In this document: positions 22,386 to 34,860 of the stretch, in pieces
Layout of the letters: every line of letters starts with the position of its first letter
Numbering within the stretch: position 1 is the first letter of the stretch
Origin: Siderastrea siderea
Lineage: Eukaryota; Cnidaria; Anthozoa; Scleractinia; Rhizangiidae
Reading direction: 5' to 3'
Length of the DNA stretch: 64,000 nt
Assembly: GCA_964030785.1 (NCBI GenBank)
Contig: OZ034968.1
Coordinates: forward strand, 25,485,686 to 25,549,685
Translations under genes and position numbers: made by a program
The notes under the pieces: model-generated
Told to the model about the DNA's origin: nothing
Databases searched by the model: none
The model's input: only the letters and a program-made list of their open reading frames with translations

Positions 22386-25385
22386 TGCTGTATGGTTATC
22401 CCGAAGGAAAATATTGTCGGTATTCGTCTTAGAGGAGCTTGTGTTATGAAACAAAAAAAAAAAAAACAAAAAACAGAGATTTAATGAATCTCTTGTAGTG
22501 ATCTGGCTGTATTGGATGTGGGACCTTCGCAAGTAAGTTTGATTCGTATGATTCGATTTTATTCGCGGGATGTAAACAAAACGGCTCACGACTGTGTAAT
22601 AAATGAATGGTTTTGCAGAACTGTTTTCTTTTTCTTCCTCTGTGTCTATCGTCGTATGATCGAATTTAATAATAGTTTTCTTAGTTAGCGATAGGTTCAG
22701 GTAGATTTGATCGAAGATTAGTACATATGTATGGCTGGCTTTCAAACGTTACAACTATTTTGCGAGCAATAATCAGTGAGTTGCTATCCAGTTGTATACA
22801 CTGTTTACATGTATTCCCGTTCAGACCAACCTCAATAATGACTTGGAAAGACCTTCAAAATCACTGTTACTTTATAAGACAATAAGATTGCAATTTGCAA
22901 ACAAAAACAATCAAATGTCGAAGTAAATGTTAGTCGATCACTTGTTGGCACTTAGAAATGCAAACATAAACTGAGTTCTCGCTTTCTATTTCATTGAAAC
23001 TTTCATGTGGCGAAATACACATAATTCCAACGTTTTGGGGAGTAAATGCATTTCATGGAAGCCAAAAGACTTGTAGATTGAGGTCGTTCATGTAGATTGG
23101 TGCAAATCGCTAAGAGTTCGCTGTTTCGATTTGTTTTAAATATATGTGACGATTTTCCCGCTGGCAGAAATATTCTGGCAACCAATCAGATCGCGAGAAG
23201 GACAATAAAGCCAATTGAAACAAACAGTTGCAAGGCCATTTGGGTGAAGGTGGGCCTTAAAGTATAAGGACTGGTAAAATTGTTCATCATATTACCAACA
23301 CAGCTTTCATGAATTGACATCCACCAAAAGTCAAAGTTGGCTTCTTGAACTTGCACCTACATGCATGAACACAATTCCTAAATGACCACCACAGCCAATT
23401 AATGAATAAAATGAATGAATTTAAGTCAAACATGGTATCATCCATTTTCTCAAATGCTTGACATCTGCAGAGAAGCAGGCCCTTAGATATGGTCAACAAC
23501 AACATAGTTTCCAACAGCCTATAAAACATTGTTACAAAAACACAATGATATCATTCACGTTTTCTTGCAATGTAAATTAGTTTTCATCGAGTAAAAAAAA
23601 GGCTAAAACATGGAGGTCATTTAAGATTGTTTACCTTCCAATAATATCTTTCAAACAAGAATATTTCCTCTAAAGAATTGTTGAACTATTTACATTTAAA
23701 TGCTACAGTTTTCAATGGCAATCCCCAGACTTTATATTGCTAGCAATTACTGTAACTAAACCGTGTCAAAAGAACTGAACACGAAGATGCAGGCATACAG
23801 CTTTACAGCTAACCGTTTGTATTCACCTTAAGCTTCTTAGCTAGTAACATCTCCTTTGCATGACAAACTGGAAGGGAAGCCTTTAGGCTGAGAGTAAATT
23901 GAAGTCCCAAGCTTAAGCTTACCGGCAAAAAGTCCATATTTCCTACGTTTGGCCTTTTGCAAATTTCAGCAACCCGCCAAAACAGTCGTTGATCCACTGT
24001 TGTTAATATTTTCACAACGTCGATTTCATTTGTTCACTTCGATCCAAAAATCCACATGCAAGGCTCCAAAACATTTCTTGGCACGCAGTAATCCAATGCA
24101 AAAGATGCAATCGTCCACCTTTGTTTTAACTTGAGAGATGCTTTTTTGTCCTCAAACTACGAACAAATGCTAGCTAAATGAACCTTGCTTCCGTCGAGCA
24201 ACCGTCACTTTCTAAATGGCGCCTGCTCTAATGTTACAAAGATCACATGACTCAATATTGACAACTGCTGACCAGTGAATGCAGGCGCATTGATTTCGGG
24301 CTTCTGAATTGAAATATTAGAATTCACACCATTTTAGACAGGAACTTACCAAACTTTTGATTTCAGTGGATGAATTACCACAATATCTTTTGCTTCCTGG
24401 TTACAGATTTTATTCAGGATGAGTCCACGATCCAGGTCATAATGTTTATTGCTGTGCTCCTTGTTGTAATCCGAAAGGAAACGTATACTCTTATGAGAAA
24501 AGAGGGATCCAAACCTTTGAGGGCAATGGTTACAGAATTAAATAAACCACTTCGCAGTTTTCATTTTTTTTTTCTGCTCGGGCAGAAAAAACATCGATAC
24601 TAATGGAAACCTAAACTAAAAATTAGCAATACTTGAGAAAATGAGCGTTCTATCGTGCCTTGTAGTAGCGAAGGTATAGATCGCAAATTTTGACATTTTA
24701 TAGACGGCGGGAGTAATTTCTATAACGGTGTGCAAGTATCTGTCATAAAAAAATTCCAGCTCTTTATACAAACTCAAAAGGAAACTGTTTGAGTAAATGA
24801 GGAAGAATCAATTTTAAAAGAACGACTACAAAACACTTAGATCCAACCGGAAAATGCTCACGCCGAAATTAATTGGGAGAATGTCGAGTTAAAATCAGGT
24901 AAGCTTGCATACTTAGATAATTTGCGGATTTGACCTTATTTCGTTTTATGTTGGGTTCGCAATCTTGCTCACCATTCAACGAATGCTGATATATGTAAAC
25001 CCAGGGGGAAACGGTTTTAATATACGGGCTTTCAGTCGAAAATGTTGGGATGTTAACTCTTTATACAATGAGAAAAATAACTAAAGGAACTCTACATACC
25101 TGCAGGCTAATCTCAGAAAGAGAAACGACGGAGAACTCTCAAACTTGAAGAGTAATTATTGTGGTTCTAAGTCCGCATTGCGGCAAAGATCCCATGAGAG
25201 ACATTCGGCAATTTTATTTCGCACTTTTCACTCAGAGAATAGATATGACACGGTAATCAATATGTTTGTCCTGAAAAAAAAAAGTGCCCGAAGACATCGA
25301 GACACGAGTCATCCTTGCAGAGAGATAGATTGGCACGTTTTCGGTTTGTGTACAATAAATTGTATCAGAATAATAATTGTATCAG
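22386..25385. other. Remainder of the TTAA element, then intergenic DNA
   Basis: 22386-23256 is the right part of the TTAA element. 23257-25385 shows no gene, RNA or repeat I recognise; short open frames (24370-24603, 25145-25390) have no motif and no homologue here. Confidence 0.4.
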
Positions 25386-25417
<32 letters not shown>

Positions 25418-25439
25418 TAATAATAATGATAATAATAAC

Positions 25440-25474
<35 letters not shown>
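25386..25474. repeat. (AAT)n microsatellite
   Basis: An AAT/ATA trinucleotide run with a few C and G interruptions; the complementary open frame is a poly-isoleucine artefact. Confidence 0.95.
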
Positions 25475-25920
25475 GGTTCTTATAGGCGCATTTAAGATTC
25501 GCAATGCGCTTACAGTATAAACTTTCCTTGGCTGGTGTAGCCTTCAACTCTAAAGGATTCAGAAACACTGAGGGATAAGCATAGATTATGTCCGGCGAGA
25601 AATTAAAAACAAAGCGATGAACATCGAATCAACAGTTAGATCAAGCGATATAAGCTTACCGCTAACAAGATGAAATAAAGTGAGACAACTGCAGCATAAG
25701 AAGCCAATAAATTTAACTCGTAATTTTTCATGATCAGCTCCGATAGATTTCTTCCATCTAAAGAGGATCCAGGGACGGGATACTGTCCTCGGTTGGGACA
25801 AAACCACATACAAAACACTCATGTTTTCATGTTTTCTTCGGTGACTATCCTAATAAGCCTCGATTCCATGCTCGGCCGCTCACTCGCCGCAGGTCAGCCG
25901 CCATTTGTGAATTCGGTGTA

Positions 25921-26209
25921 CACCTGATTGACAAAACGTTGTCGGGTGCAAAGTATAAACCATGAACGATGCGACACGATGGAATTCTGGGAAGACAGTA
26001 CTGAAACGCTTGCTACTCAGTTCCATACATTGATATTACAATATTTTCACTCCTAACAAGGTTTTGGAGTGGATTTGAGTATCCTGTGTTAATATTGTCT
26101 CCACTGTGCCTGAGAATAGGGGCAAGAATCCACGCTTCCCAGAGCACCACTGGGTCGCATCGTCAATGATTTATGCTTCTTACCCGACAACGTTTTTTTC
26201 AATTAGGTG
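25921..26209. mobile_element. 289-bp TIR element, probable TA target duplication
   Basis: The left end CACCTGATTGACAAAACG..TTGTCGGGT and the right end, complement of CACCTAATTG..AACGTTGTCGGGT, are inverted over about 75 bp with small gaps and include a shared GACGATGCGAC block. TA lies on both outer sides within a palindromic GTGTACAC. Non-coding; superfamily uncertain. Confidence 0.7.
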
Positions 26210-26612
26210 TACACACTTTCAACATTAATTACCAATCCTACTGATTACGCAGGCGTGCGCAGCTTGCCACAAGAATCCTAGTAGCTTAGTTGTTAAAAGA
26301 TGTTTCGAAGGTCATGATGCCCGTCGGAGAATCAGACTTTTAACTTTGTCCCTCAATAGTGAAAATGTTTTTCGAGCCTGCAGAATTTGAAATAGGCTGC
26401 GAGGTTGGCGTAGGGCGTTCATTAAGGACCTTTGCCCGTCTCATCCCGTTACTATATCCTTCAAAAGCCCCTTCGGAGATAGACAGCAAAGTGTGTATAT
26501 GTGCTTTCTAAAGGAAAGTCAAAGCTGCTATTGCACGCAAACAGGAACCCAATATAAGGATGATGGTCTTCATTTGAACCCATGGTCCTCTTTTGTTTGT
26601 TTGTCTTAATTT
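26210..26612. other. Intergenic, no feature recognised
   Basis: No gene, RNA or repeat is supported in this stretch. Confidence 0.4.
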
Positions 26613-27625
26613 AGGGACGGACCATTAGAAAAGTGATGGGGGGGGGGGGGGGTGGGGGATTTTTAGCCTGCCAGAATTTTGTTTTTTGGTCCAATTCCTG
26701 TGCAAGAATTTTTTTTGGCTACAGCCTATGCATGATTTTTTTTCTTTGAGAAAATATTTTCCTTATGCACAATTTGCTATTGAATTAATTAAAAACAATG
26801 CAACTTTGTTTTACTAAATACATGGCTTGTACTGTTACGTTACTTTACATTTTAAAGTTTATTTTATTAAAATTTAATTTACTGAGGGAGGTTTCAAAAG
26901 TAAATAGCGATTTATAGTGAAAAATTGTGTAGTATTATTGATATACATGTATGGATTTTTTGTAAAAGACGTATTCATATGAAATGATTTGATACAAACA
27001 GTGGTGTCCAGAAAGATTAATTTATTTATAAAATATACAGTACATACACTGTTATTTCCTTAATTTAAAAACAATTTTTGTCAAAAACGTAGCTCATAAA
27101 TTTGCCTTTAAAACTTTTGATATAAAATACATACAGGTGCCTTCTAACCCTTTGCTGGGAAGTTAAGGGGTCATAATTTAATGTAACAGCTTTTTGAGAA
27201 TGTAGACACGGTGGGAGAGTAGGAAGCCACTGGGAGTGGAAGGCTTCCCAGTGCACTTCCTTAGTCCTTGCCCTCTTCTATTCCTCTCTCACAATCCATC
27301 GTAGTCATTCCAGACCCCACTAACTGATACAGCCCCCCCCCCCCCCCCCCGATAATGCCCTCCACTCCAAAATGTCAATATTTTTATATAGCATCCTGGC
27401 AGAGCCCCAGGAAATTGCCAATTTTTTAAACACTGGAGACACTACTTGAGCACTTTGGCGGAACGAATTATGGTTTCATATCAAAATGAGGCCCATCTTG
27501 TGCATGAATTTTTTTTTCGGACATTTTCCCTTGCATGAAATTTTTTTTCGGACATTTTCCCTTGCATGAATTTTTTTTTGTTTTTTCCCCCACCCCCTCC
27601 CCCCATCACTTTTCTAATGGTCCCT
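26613..27625. mobile_element. TIR element with G/C-rich subterminal tracts
   Basis: The left end AGGGACGGACCATTAGAAAAGTGATGGGGGG and the right end, complement AGGGACCATTAGAAAAGTGATGGGG, are inverted. Subterminal T-rich direct repeats with CGGACATTTTCCCTTGCATG occur near the right end, and a C homopolymer lies near 27335. A related end sits at about 54990-55172. No protein is recognised. Confidence 0.7.
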
Positions 27626-27879
27626 CTCTTTGCTGTTTTCTGTTTAACCACCACACCCACCCCCAACCCAAAAGGAAACAAGATCATATTATTTGTGCAG
27701 TGTTTTAATGCAAATAATTGCAACTTCAAAAACATTTTACTTGACACCTGTAATTGCACACAAAAAAAATTTAGCGTGGCGGTGGTGTTTATTCCAAATA
27801 TAATTACTACAAAAATACTATTTCTGACAAGGGTCTTAGTCTACTTGCGGCACACACTGACGTTTGCCATCGTTTTTCC

Positions 27880-28214
27880 TCAACGGAAAAAGGCCATAAG
27901 AGTGCATGGCACCATCAGGAGGAGGCTGACCAAGAGCACTGTACCACCATTGCAGAGATCTTTATCATCACAACAATTTAATTCGCATGTATTTCCACCG
28001 CCGGCCTTGCACAGCTCCAAGAATGTGTCTTTGTTATCGCAGACCGTCTTGAGTTGACAACCTCTACCATACTGTTTACTATTGCCATAGACCATTTCAC
28101 TTTTGAAACACTTCGTTGCGCCAAGGAGTGTCGGGCAAGTAATTTCTGTTTTGTTTTTGTCGCAATCTTCAAAACTTGTTGAGCTTTCGCAGAAATAACA
28201 TTTGAGGCCACTAG
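27880..28214 (-). CDS. Ly6/uPAR-domain GPI-anchored protein B, terminal exon
   Basis: The exon starts in phase 1 after acceptor CCATTACAG (28215-28216) with (A)SGLKCYFC and ends at TGA at 27880. It has twelve cysteines, C-x2-C-x8-C-x8-C-x8-C-x16-C-x5-C-x9-C-x7-C-x3-CC-x5-C, then N-G-G and the hydrophobic tail VLLVSLLLMVPCTLMAFFR. The fold and GPI signal make it a predicted cell-surface LU protein. The internal ATG at 28095 is not the start; signal peptide and start codon lie in a separate exon. Four candidate first exons upstream (29774, 30248, 33408, 33870) all end in the right phase and restore an alanine codon. An AATAAA signal lies about 87 bases past the stop (plus-strand TTTATT 27788-27793). 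Ligand unknown. Confidence 0.88.
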
Positions 28215-29725
28215 CTGTAATGGAAAGAAGGAAATTACAACTAAAAATTCTTTATTTTAATAGCTTAATTTTTTTTAAGCAAAGACGCGCCGCTGAGAAT
28301 AAATTAAATTCATGATGAAAAATGTGTTTGTTATTCATGATGGTGATTTCAAATGTATCACTATTTCACTGAGTTTGTTAGTAATTGGAGGATTTGGATT
28401 CTCGTTGTTCTGACTAAAACCCTTCCAGTTTTAACACACCTTAAACATGATCCAGAAAATTCCTCCCTCAGGATATATCGAAAAAAAATCCTGAAATGTA
28501 GTCAGGAGTTGGAGACTTAACCCGGCTTATAATATAGAGGGCAAAATTACTGATTGCTGATTGGTTGAGACAGAGGACATGTTTTCTTAATTTTCTTTCC
28601 AACAAGAGCAAAATTACTGGCGAGTATTCTGTACTGTGCTTTTGGCATCGCCATACAATGAGAAACAATGAGGATTTAGATGTTGTGCTTAACATCGCAG
28701 AATATAAATCAATTTGCTGCAAATACTGCTTCCTCTTTAGTGAAATTCATGCCAGCGAGGACACAAATTAAATTGAAAGAAGGTAAAATTGGTCTTTCTT
28801 TACTTTCTTTTAGAAATTAAAAAAAAAACAAAAACGACCAATAGACCGGCGAAAACAATGTCGTAAGCACTGGTGCATTAAGCAGCCGTAGAAAAGCTGG
28901 ACCCCTCAAACTAAAAGCTAAAAGAGAAATTGAAAACTTAAAAGAAAAACGGTTCCTTCACAGTCGAGAACGTCGGAGCCCCTGTATTAGATTTTGTGTT
29001 GTTGGGCTAGAAATTTCTAACACAAAGAAATCGGTGTTTTCATTACTTTCGAAAGCAGGAAATGTGTTGGTTGTTTGCTCTCGTCGCCATAGTAACGGCA
29101 CGTTGTAGGTGTTCTCCGGGACTAAATTTACTTACTTTTCCAGCTAAGCAATATTTTAACGGCTAAGAATGGTTTCCTTTCTATAAAGAAGACTACAGCA
29201 GTTTTTTTTTAACACCCAAGGTTTTTTTTGAAGCTTATCTTGTTGAAGGACTTCTGCCAGATGGACTTGATGTGAAAATAATTTTTTTATTTGCATTTTC
29301 AGTATTCATATCCTCGATGCCTCATGTGTAACCTCTGCTCGTTAGTTGTAAATTAAATACAGCTAGATGGTCTGTTAGTCAGTAAAATATATCATTTCAC
29401 TTGTTGGTCAGATTAATTTTGCTTAAAAGTACTAAACTTGTCGGACCGAAGAATGTTTTAGCCCTAATTTTTTTTAGTTTAATATGCTATTTGGATCTGC
29501 GTTAAGACGCATAACGGTTCTATCTACAGTTTGTACAGTACAGATATGACTATCATCAGACAAAACCATATGGTTAATGTGGGAAAGAAACTGCTTATTT
29601 CAATTAACCAGCCGTTAAGACTTCCAAGATTTAGAACTTAGCTCTGTGCTTCGCAGGTGTACACTGACCTGGGACTTGTGGAAATAAAGAAAACAGCTTA
29701 TCTTGATTAAAAGCTTACTTCTTAC

Positions 29726-29774
29726 CTAAGGAGATGCAAAACAGACAAGCCAGAGCGAATAACGTTTTCAACAT
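29726..29774 (-). CDS. Candidate signal-peptide exon B1 (Ly6 locus B)
   Basis: The minus strand reads MLKTLFALACLFCISL and one extra G, then donor GTAAG. The phase-1 end joins the B exon's CT to make an alanine codon. A basic residue followed by a hydrophobic core is a typical signal peptide. It lies 1.5 kb upstream of LU exon B, a distance similar to the C gene intron (1.35 kb). A CCAAT box (minus-strand ATTGG) is 140 bases upstream. Confidence 0.75.
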
Positions 29775-29913
29775 GTAAAATTTCGTTCAAAAGAACTGTT
29801 GGAACAAATGAATAGCGTCGCTGAGCCGCACCTAATTGTCCAAAACAAGATTAAGCATACAGCGGGTTCTTCAATAGTCAGAATCTGTCCTGGCTGCCTT
29901 AATTGAAAAGCGG

Positions 29914-29918
29914 CCAAT
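29914..29918 (-). promoter_or_regulatory. CCAAT box upstream of first exon B1
   Basis: Plus-strand GGCCAATCAACG (minus-strand ATTGG), 140 bases upstream of the B1 start codon. The same motif stands at a near-constant distance from all four B-locus start codons, which supports a promoter role; NF-Y-type factors bind CCAAT in animals. Confidence 0.5.
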
Positions 29919-30202
29919 CAACGTTCAAAGAAAGCACAATTTATATTTGCAAAATCAATTCACGAGGACAACACATATAAATACCTTTAAATATTAAAGA
30001 TTTAACGACTTACGAATCATAGAAAGATTTTACCAAAAGAGAAGAAATAAAGTAAAAAGTTCATAAAGATGAGTTCTGAAAGGGTCCTTACTCTAGAGCT
30101 GTTTTGTCAAATTACTCGCGAATATATATTTCGACGCAATTTAGGCCATAAACAAGATTTTACACCTTGTATGTTAAGAAGTGTGACATTAAAATTACTG
30201 AC

Positions 30203-30248
30203 CTACTGAGACGCAAAAGAGGAAAGCAAAGACAAACAGAGTTTTCAT
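30203..30248 (-). CDS. Candidate signal-peptide exon B2 (Ly6 locus B)
   Basis: Reads MKTLFVFAFLFCVSV plus one G, then donor GTCAGT, phase 1. It is a second first exon 429 bp upstream of B1 with its own similar upstream region (CCAAT box 147 bases away). It could be an alternative first exon for the single LU exon B or a relic of a duplicated gene. Confidence 0.75.
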
Positions 30249-30394
30249 CTTTCAAGTCGTTGTTGAAAGATTAGTCGATTGAAGTAGAAAAAAACTGAGA
30301 AGCGAATAAGCCACTGAGCCACACCCCAGGGCTATATGTCAGAGCAAGGTTAAAAGCTTTATTTGTTATTTTGTGGGCTTGGCTGCTGCTTTGG

Positions 30395-30399
30395 CCAAT
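30395..30399 (-). promoter_or_regulatory. CCAAT box upstream of first exon B2
   Basis: Plus-strand TTGGCCAATCAGC, 147 bases upstream of the B2 start codon. A possible TATA-like ATATAGC (minus strand) lies at about 30332-30338. Confidence 0.5.
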
Positions 30400-33362
30400 C
30401 AGCATGAAAGCAAAATAAAAGAAGGATTAATGATCATGAAAACTCTTTTAGCCTGCAACGCCTGCCTGAATTTCAGCAATTAACTCTTGGCTAAATCGGG
30501 TTCTTAAAAAGGTACTTCATTTATACTCCACAAATCAGCTTGCTATTGTTTTCTTTTGGCTTTTTGACTAGCTAGCAAGCACCGACCATTACGATTTGTT
30601 TGACGGCGCTTAAATTTTGACAAGTTGTATTGCTGAGAATAAACAAACAGGGCAGCCCTGTAGCTTTTAGAACGATCCTAGTGATTGGCGGATGAAACAA
30701 TAGATAAATCACCTAAACAACACCGCTAACCGTAACAGATAGAGAGACCAATAAAACTAGAGGTCTGGAAGAGGTAATGGATTAAAGATAAAATGCCTTT
30801 ATTTGAACAAAAGATGTTTTTGAACAAAACCGACAGTGCAAAACTTGTTGTGTGGTACCGCTATATATATTTTTTACGAGTTTTGCTGTGGAACGTGTCT
30901 TAGATTCGCATAAAAAATATCACACACCAATTGAATAGGTGCAAGTATACAAACAAGAAAACTACAGTTAATTGAGGCAAGTAAAAATATGCAGAAACCA
31001 CACTTCACGTAATTCAATTATAAATTCATTGTTCAATCTCTGATAGCAGAAACAAAGATTTCTATAACTCGAAAATTAACCTTTTGACAGGCCAAACAAG
31101 TTCTATCCACTTATAATGGAAGTCGTAGATTCTTTACTAGTTTATTCCCATGGCAGACTCAGACGTTGTGTCGTGTGATATGTTGATGGTGTATTAAATG
31201 TTCTGTGAGGCTAACGGAATTAAATCTATAGAAAGCCTCACCATTGAAATTTAATTAACGGAGACCTTTGTTGCCGCCGCCAGCTTATTCAGTGCTAAAC
31301 AAGGTGGAGCTTATAAACGCTTTCATTGTACATTCTTGTGGTGCCGCCGCCAGCTTAATATTCAGTGTTGAACAAGGTGGAGCTACGTTTTTAATTGTAC
31401 ACTCTTGTGGTGCTGTTCATTTTATTGCTGATCTACAGCGTAAACATTCAAATGCAAAGTATTGAGGGATTGTTTTCTGGGTGCTAGTTTTTTCTTTATC
31501 AATTGGTTTCACTAATTTTAAACTTCAGGTATATTACTGAAAAAAGACACTGGATCAAATCGAAGCCGAGATTTTGCCCACTATATACTGTTTCTGCAAG
31601 GTGCACGTTGGTTTTTTTTAAAAAAACCGGTTTGTCTTATTTAGAAAAGCAGTGGAATGTTAACTTGGATTGAAATGGTATTGATGCTATTGCTGAATAA
31701 TTTCGAAGTACACTTAGCTCGCTGTTCAAGAGATTTATAATGCTAGAACTCAAATCACTGAAGTCAAGTCTGTTGCCACCTTTTTCCCACGCGAGTTTAT
31801 CTTAACTCTCGATTACTGCAAAATGATATTCTGTATTCCCATGATTGCCATACGATAATTTACACTGCAGAAAAATAATAAATTAATTCTGAGTCACAAC
31901 AACCAGCGCCCAATTTGAAAGCCACTTAGTTCCTTGAGCACTGCACCGATAATTCCAAGGTCATTGTTCCAATTCTGTGAGAGCCTGAGTTTGTTAGGCT
32001 TCCGTTTTGCGAGAACAGATATCAACTTGAAAGAAGGGAAAAAAATTGGTGTGTTCGTTACTTCCGTTTAGAAGTAATAAAAAAAAACACCGATAGACCG
32101 GCGAAAACAATGAAAAAATCGTACTTTACGAGTTATAATGGATGTCGTAAGCACTGGTGCATTAAGCAGCCATAGAAAAGCTGGACCCCTAAAATTAAAA
32201 AAAAATTAAACTAAAAGAGGAATGGAAAACTGAAGAGAAAAACGGTTCATTCACAGTCGAGAACGTCGGAGCCCCTATCTTGTTCTGCTAGAAATTTCTA
32301 ACACAAAAAATCGGTGTTTCATTACTTTCGTGCAGAAATGAAAAATCGCCCCGATAGCCGAAAACAATGAAAAAGATTATTTAAAGCTATTCATGTAAAA
32401 TGGATTTCTTAAGCACTGTTGTATGAAAAGCACCGATAGTTTGAAAGCCGCACCACCAATTTGAAAGCTAAAACTGGAAAAGAAACGGTTCCCTCACAAT
32501 CGAGAACATCGGAGCCCCTTTTCCTTAACAGCTGAACGCTCGACTAGGCCTAATGAAAAAAAAAAGAAGCCATGAAGACGGAACGCGAGTTATAAACGTG
32601 CATCAACTGTAACAATGGCGATGAGCGGCCGTTCCATTTTGAATGCTAAAAACGGACAAATAAAAAATAAAACAGGGAATGTTTTGGTTTTTCGCTCTCG
32701 TCACCATAGTAACGGCACGTTATAGGCGTTCTCTGGTACTAATTTACTTGAGCTTACTTTTCCAGCTAAGCAATATTTTATCGGCTAAGAATGGTTTCCT
32801 TTCTATAAAGAAGCCTACAGCAGTTTTTTTTTAACATCTTAAGTTTCTTTGAAGTTTATCTTGTGGAAGGACTTCTGCCAGATGGACTTGATGTGAAAAT
32901 AATTTCAGTTTTTTGAATGTGTACATTATTTGAATTTTCAGTATTCATATCCTCGGTGCCTCATGTGTAACCTCCGCTCGTTAGTTGTAAAATAAATACA
33001 GCAAGATGGTCCGTTAGTCAGCAAAAAATATCATTTCACTTGTTTGTCATATTAATTTTGCTTAAAAGTACTAAACTTGTCGGACCAAAGAATGGTTTAG
33101 CCCTAATTTTTTCACTCGCTCTGTTGATTTGGATCTGCTTTATGCCGCATAACGGTTCTATCTACACTTTGTGCAGTACAGATTTGACTATCATCAAACA
33201 AAACCACCTGTTTGAAGTGGGAAAGAAACTGCTTATTTCAATTAATCAGCCGTTAACACTTCCAAGATTTAGAACTTAGCTCTGTGCTTCGCAGCTGTAC
33301 TGACCTGGGATTTGTGGAAATAATGAAAAAAGACTTATCGTGATTTAAAGCCTACTTCTTAC

Positions 33363-33408
33363 CCAAGGAGACGCAAAACAGAAAAGCCAGAGCGAATATC
33401 GTTTTCAT
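33363..33408 (-). CDS. Candidate signal-peptide exon B3 (copy of B1)
   Basis: Reads MKTIFALAFLFCVSL plus one G, then donor GTAAG, phase 1. It is the counterpart of B1 in the second tandem block. No LU exon lies between it and B1/B2, so it can make protein only by splicing over B1 and B2 to the exon at 27880-28214, about 5.1 kb away. Confidence 0.7.
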
Positions 33409-33551
33409 CCTGCAAAATTTTGTTCAAAGGAACTTTTGAAACAAATGAATAGCGTCGCTGAGCCGCACTTTAATTGTCCAAAACAAGATGAAACATACAG
33501 CGGGTACTTCAATGTTCAAGATCTTTCCTGGCTGCCTTAATTGAAAAGCGC

Positions 33552-33556
33552 CCAAT
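33552..33556 (-). promoter_or_regulatory. CCAAT box upstream of first exon B3
   Basis: Plus-strand GCCCAATCAACG, 144 bases upstream of the B3 start codon, at the position equivalent to the B1 box. Confidence 0.5.
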
Positions 33557-33824
33557 CAACGTTCGAAGAAAGCACAATTTATATTTGCAAAATCAATTCA
33601 CGAGGACAGCACATTTTGACTACTTTAAATATTAAAGATCTACCGACTTTGGAATCATAGAACTGCAAAGATTTACCAAAAGAGAAGTACTAAAGTAAAA
33701 GATTTATAAAGATAAGCTGTAATAGGTCCTTACTCTAGAACTGTTCGGTCAAATTACTCGCGAATATATAGCTCGACGTAATTCAGGCCGAAATCAAGAT
33801 TTTGACATTTAAATCAGTACTGAC

Positions 33825-33870
33825 CTTCTGAGACGCAAAAGAGGAAAGCGAAGACAAACAGCGCGTTCAT
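33825..33870 (-). CDS. Candidate signal-peptide exon B4 (copy of B2)
   Basis: Reads MNALFVFAFLFCVSE plus one G, then donor GTCAGT, phase 1. It is the counterpart of B2 in the second block, with the basic residue at position 3 replaced and a glutamate near the expected cleavage site. It may be the most decayed of the four, though the frame, ATG and donor are intact. Confidence 0.65.
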
Positions 33871-34022
33871 CTTGTAACTGGCGTAGCTGAAAGATTCTAA
33901 ATCGAATGAAGTAGAAGAAACTGAGAAGTGAATAACCCACTGAGCCACACACCTCAGAGCTATAAGTCAGAGCAAGGTTAAATGCTTTATTTGCTATTTT
34001 GTGGGCTTGGCTGCTGCACCGG

Positions 34023-34027
34023 CCAAT
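34023..34027 (-). promoter_or_regulatory. CCAAT box upstream of first exon B4
   Basis: Plus-strand CCGGCCAATCAGC, 153 bases upstream of the B4 start codon, at the position equivalent to the B2 box. A TTATAGC-like element follows at about 33957-33963. Confidence 0.5.
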
Positions 34028-34267
34028 CAGCATAAAAGTAAAATAAAAGGAGGATTAATGATAATTAACCCTCTTCTAACCTGCAACGCTTGCCTGAATT
34101 ACAGTAATTAACTTTTGGCTCAATCGAGTTCTAAAAAAGTACCTCATTTATACTCCATAAATCAGCCTGCTATTGTTTTCTTTTGGCTTTTTGACTAGCA
34201 AGCACCGACCATTAAGATTTGTTTTATGGCGCATAAGTTTTGACAAGTTGTATTGTTGAAAATAAAC

Positions 34268-34860
34268 AGGGAGGCCTGTAGCTTTTAGAAGGATGCTAGT
34301 GATTGGCTGACGAAACAATAGATAAATCACCTAAACAACACCGTTAACCGTAACAATAATAGTAGCTACAGATAGAGAGACCAATAATACTACTAGAGGC
34401 CTGGAAGAGGTACTGGATTAAAAATAAAACACCTTTATTTGAACAAAAGATGTTTTTGAACAAACCCGACAGTTGTGTGGTACCGCTATATATATTGTTA
34501 CGAGTTTTGCTGTGGAGCGAGTATTAGTTGTGCATAAAAAAATATCACACAACAATTGAAAAGGGAAGGCCTGTAGCTTTTAGAACGATGCCAGTGATTG
34601 GCTGACGAAACAATAGATAAATCACCTAAACAACACCGCTAACCGTAGCAACAATAGTAGCTACAGATAGAGGGACCAATAAAACTAGAGGTCTGGAAGA
34701 GTTAATGGATTAAAGATAAAACGATTTATTTAAACAAAAGATGTTTTTGAACAAACCCGACAGTGCAAAACTTGCTGTGTGGTACCGCTATATATATGTT
34801 TTACGAGTTTTGCTGTGGAGCGTGTCTTAGATGCGCATAAAAAATATCACACAGCAATTA
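34268..34860. repeat. Internal direct duplication, two units of about 296 bp
   Basis: The segment starting AGGCCTGTAGCTTTTAGAA at about 34270 recurs at about 34566, with the same GTGATTGGCTGACGAAAC, CCTAAACAACACCG and GTACCGCTATATATA blocks. Block 1 has only one copy (about 30650-30945), so this expansion followed the large duplication. Confidence 0.8.

Larger units (their letters stand above)
17542..23256. mobile_element. TTAA-flanked TIR element, split by nested insertions
   Basis: The left end AGCCCACCTTCACCCAAAAG and the right end, complement of GGCCCACCTTCACCCAAATG, are each flanked by TTAA (17538-17541 and 23257-23260). The element's own sequence is 17542-17813 plus about 22386-23256, about 1.1 kb. 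The middle is a LINE that itself carries another transposon. There is no coding sequence of its own. Same TTAA/purine-end class as the elements at 1216, 49254, 60017 and 61177. Confidence 0.75.
28745..32013. repeat. Tandem duplication block 1 of the Ly6 B upstream region
   Basis: It aligns through its length with 32014-35993. Shared landmarks include TTAAATTGAAAGAAGG at the start; GAAAAACGGTTC.TTCACAGTCGAG; both first exons; GTGTGGTACCGCTATATATA; ACTCAGACGTTGTGTCGTGTG; CTTGTGGTGCCGCC; and GCACTGCACCGATAATTCCAAGG at the end. It contains exons B1 and B2 but no LU exon. Confidence 0.85.
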
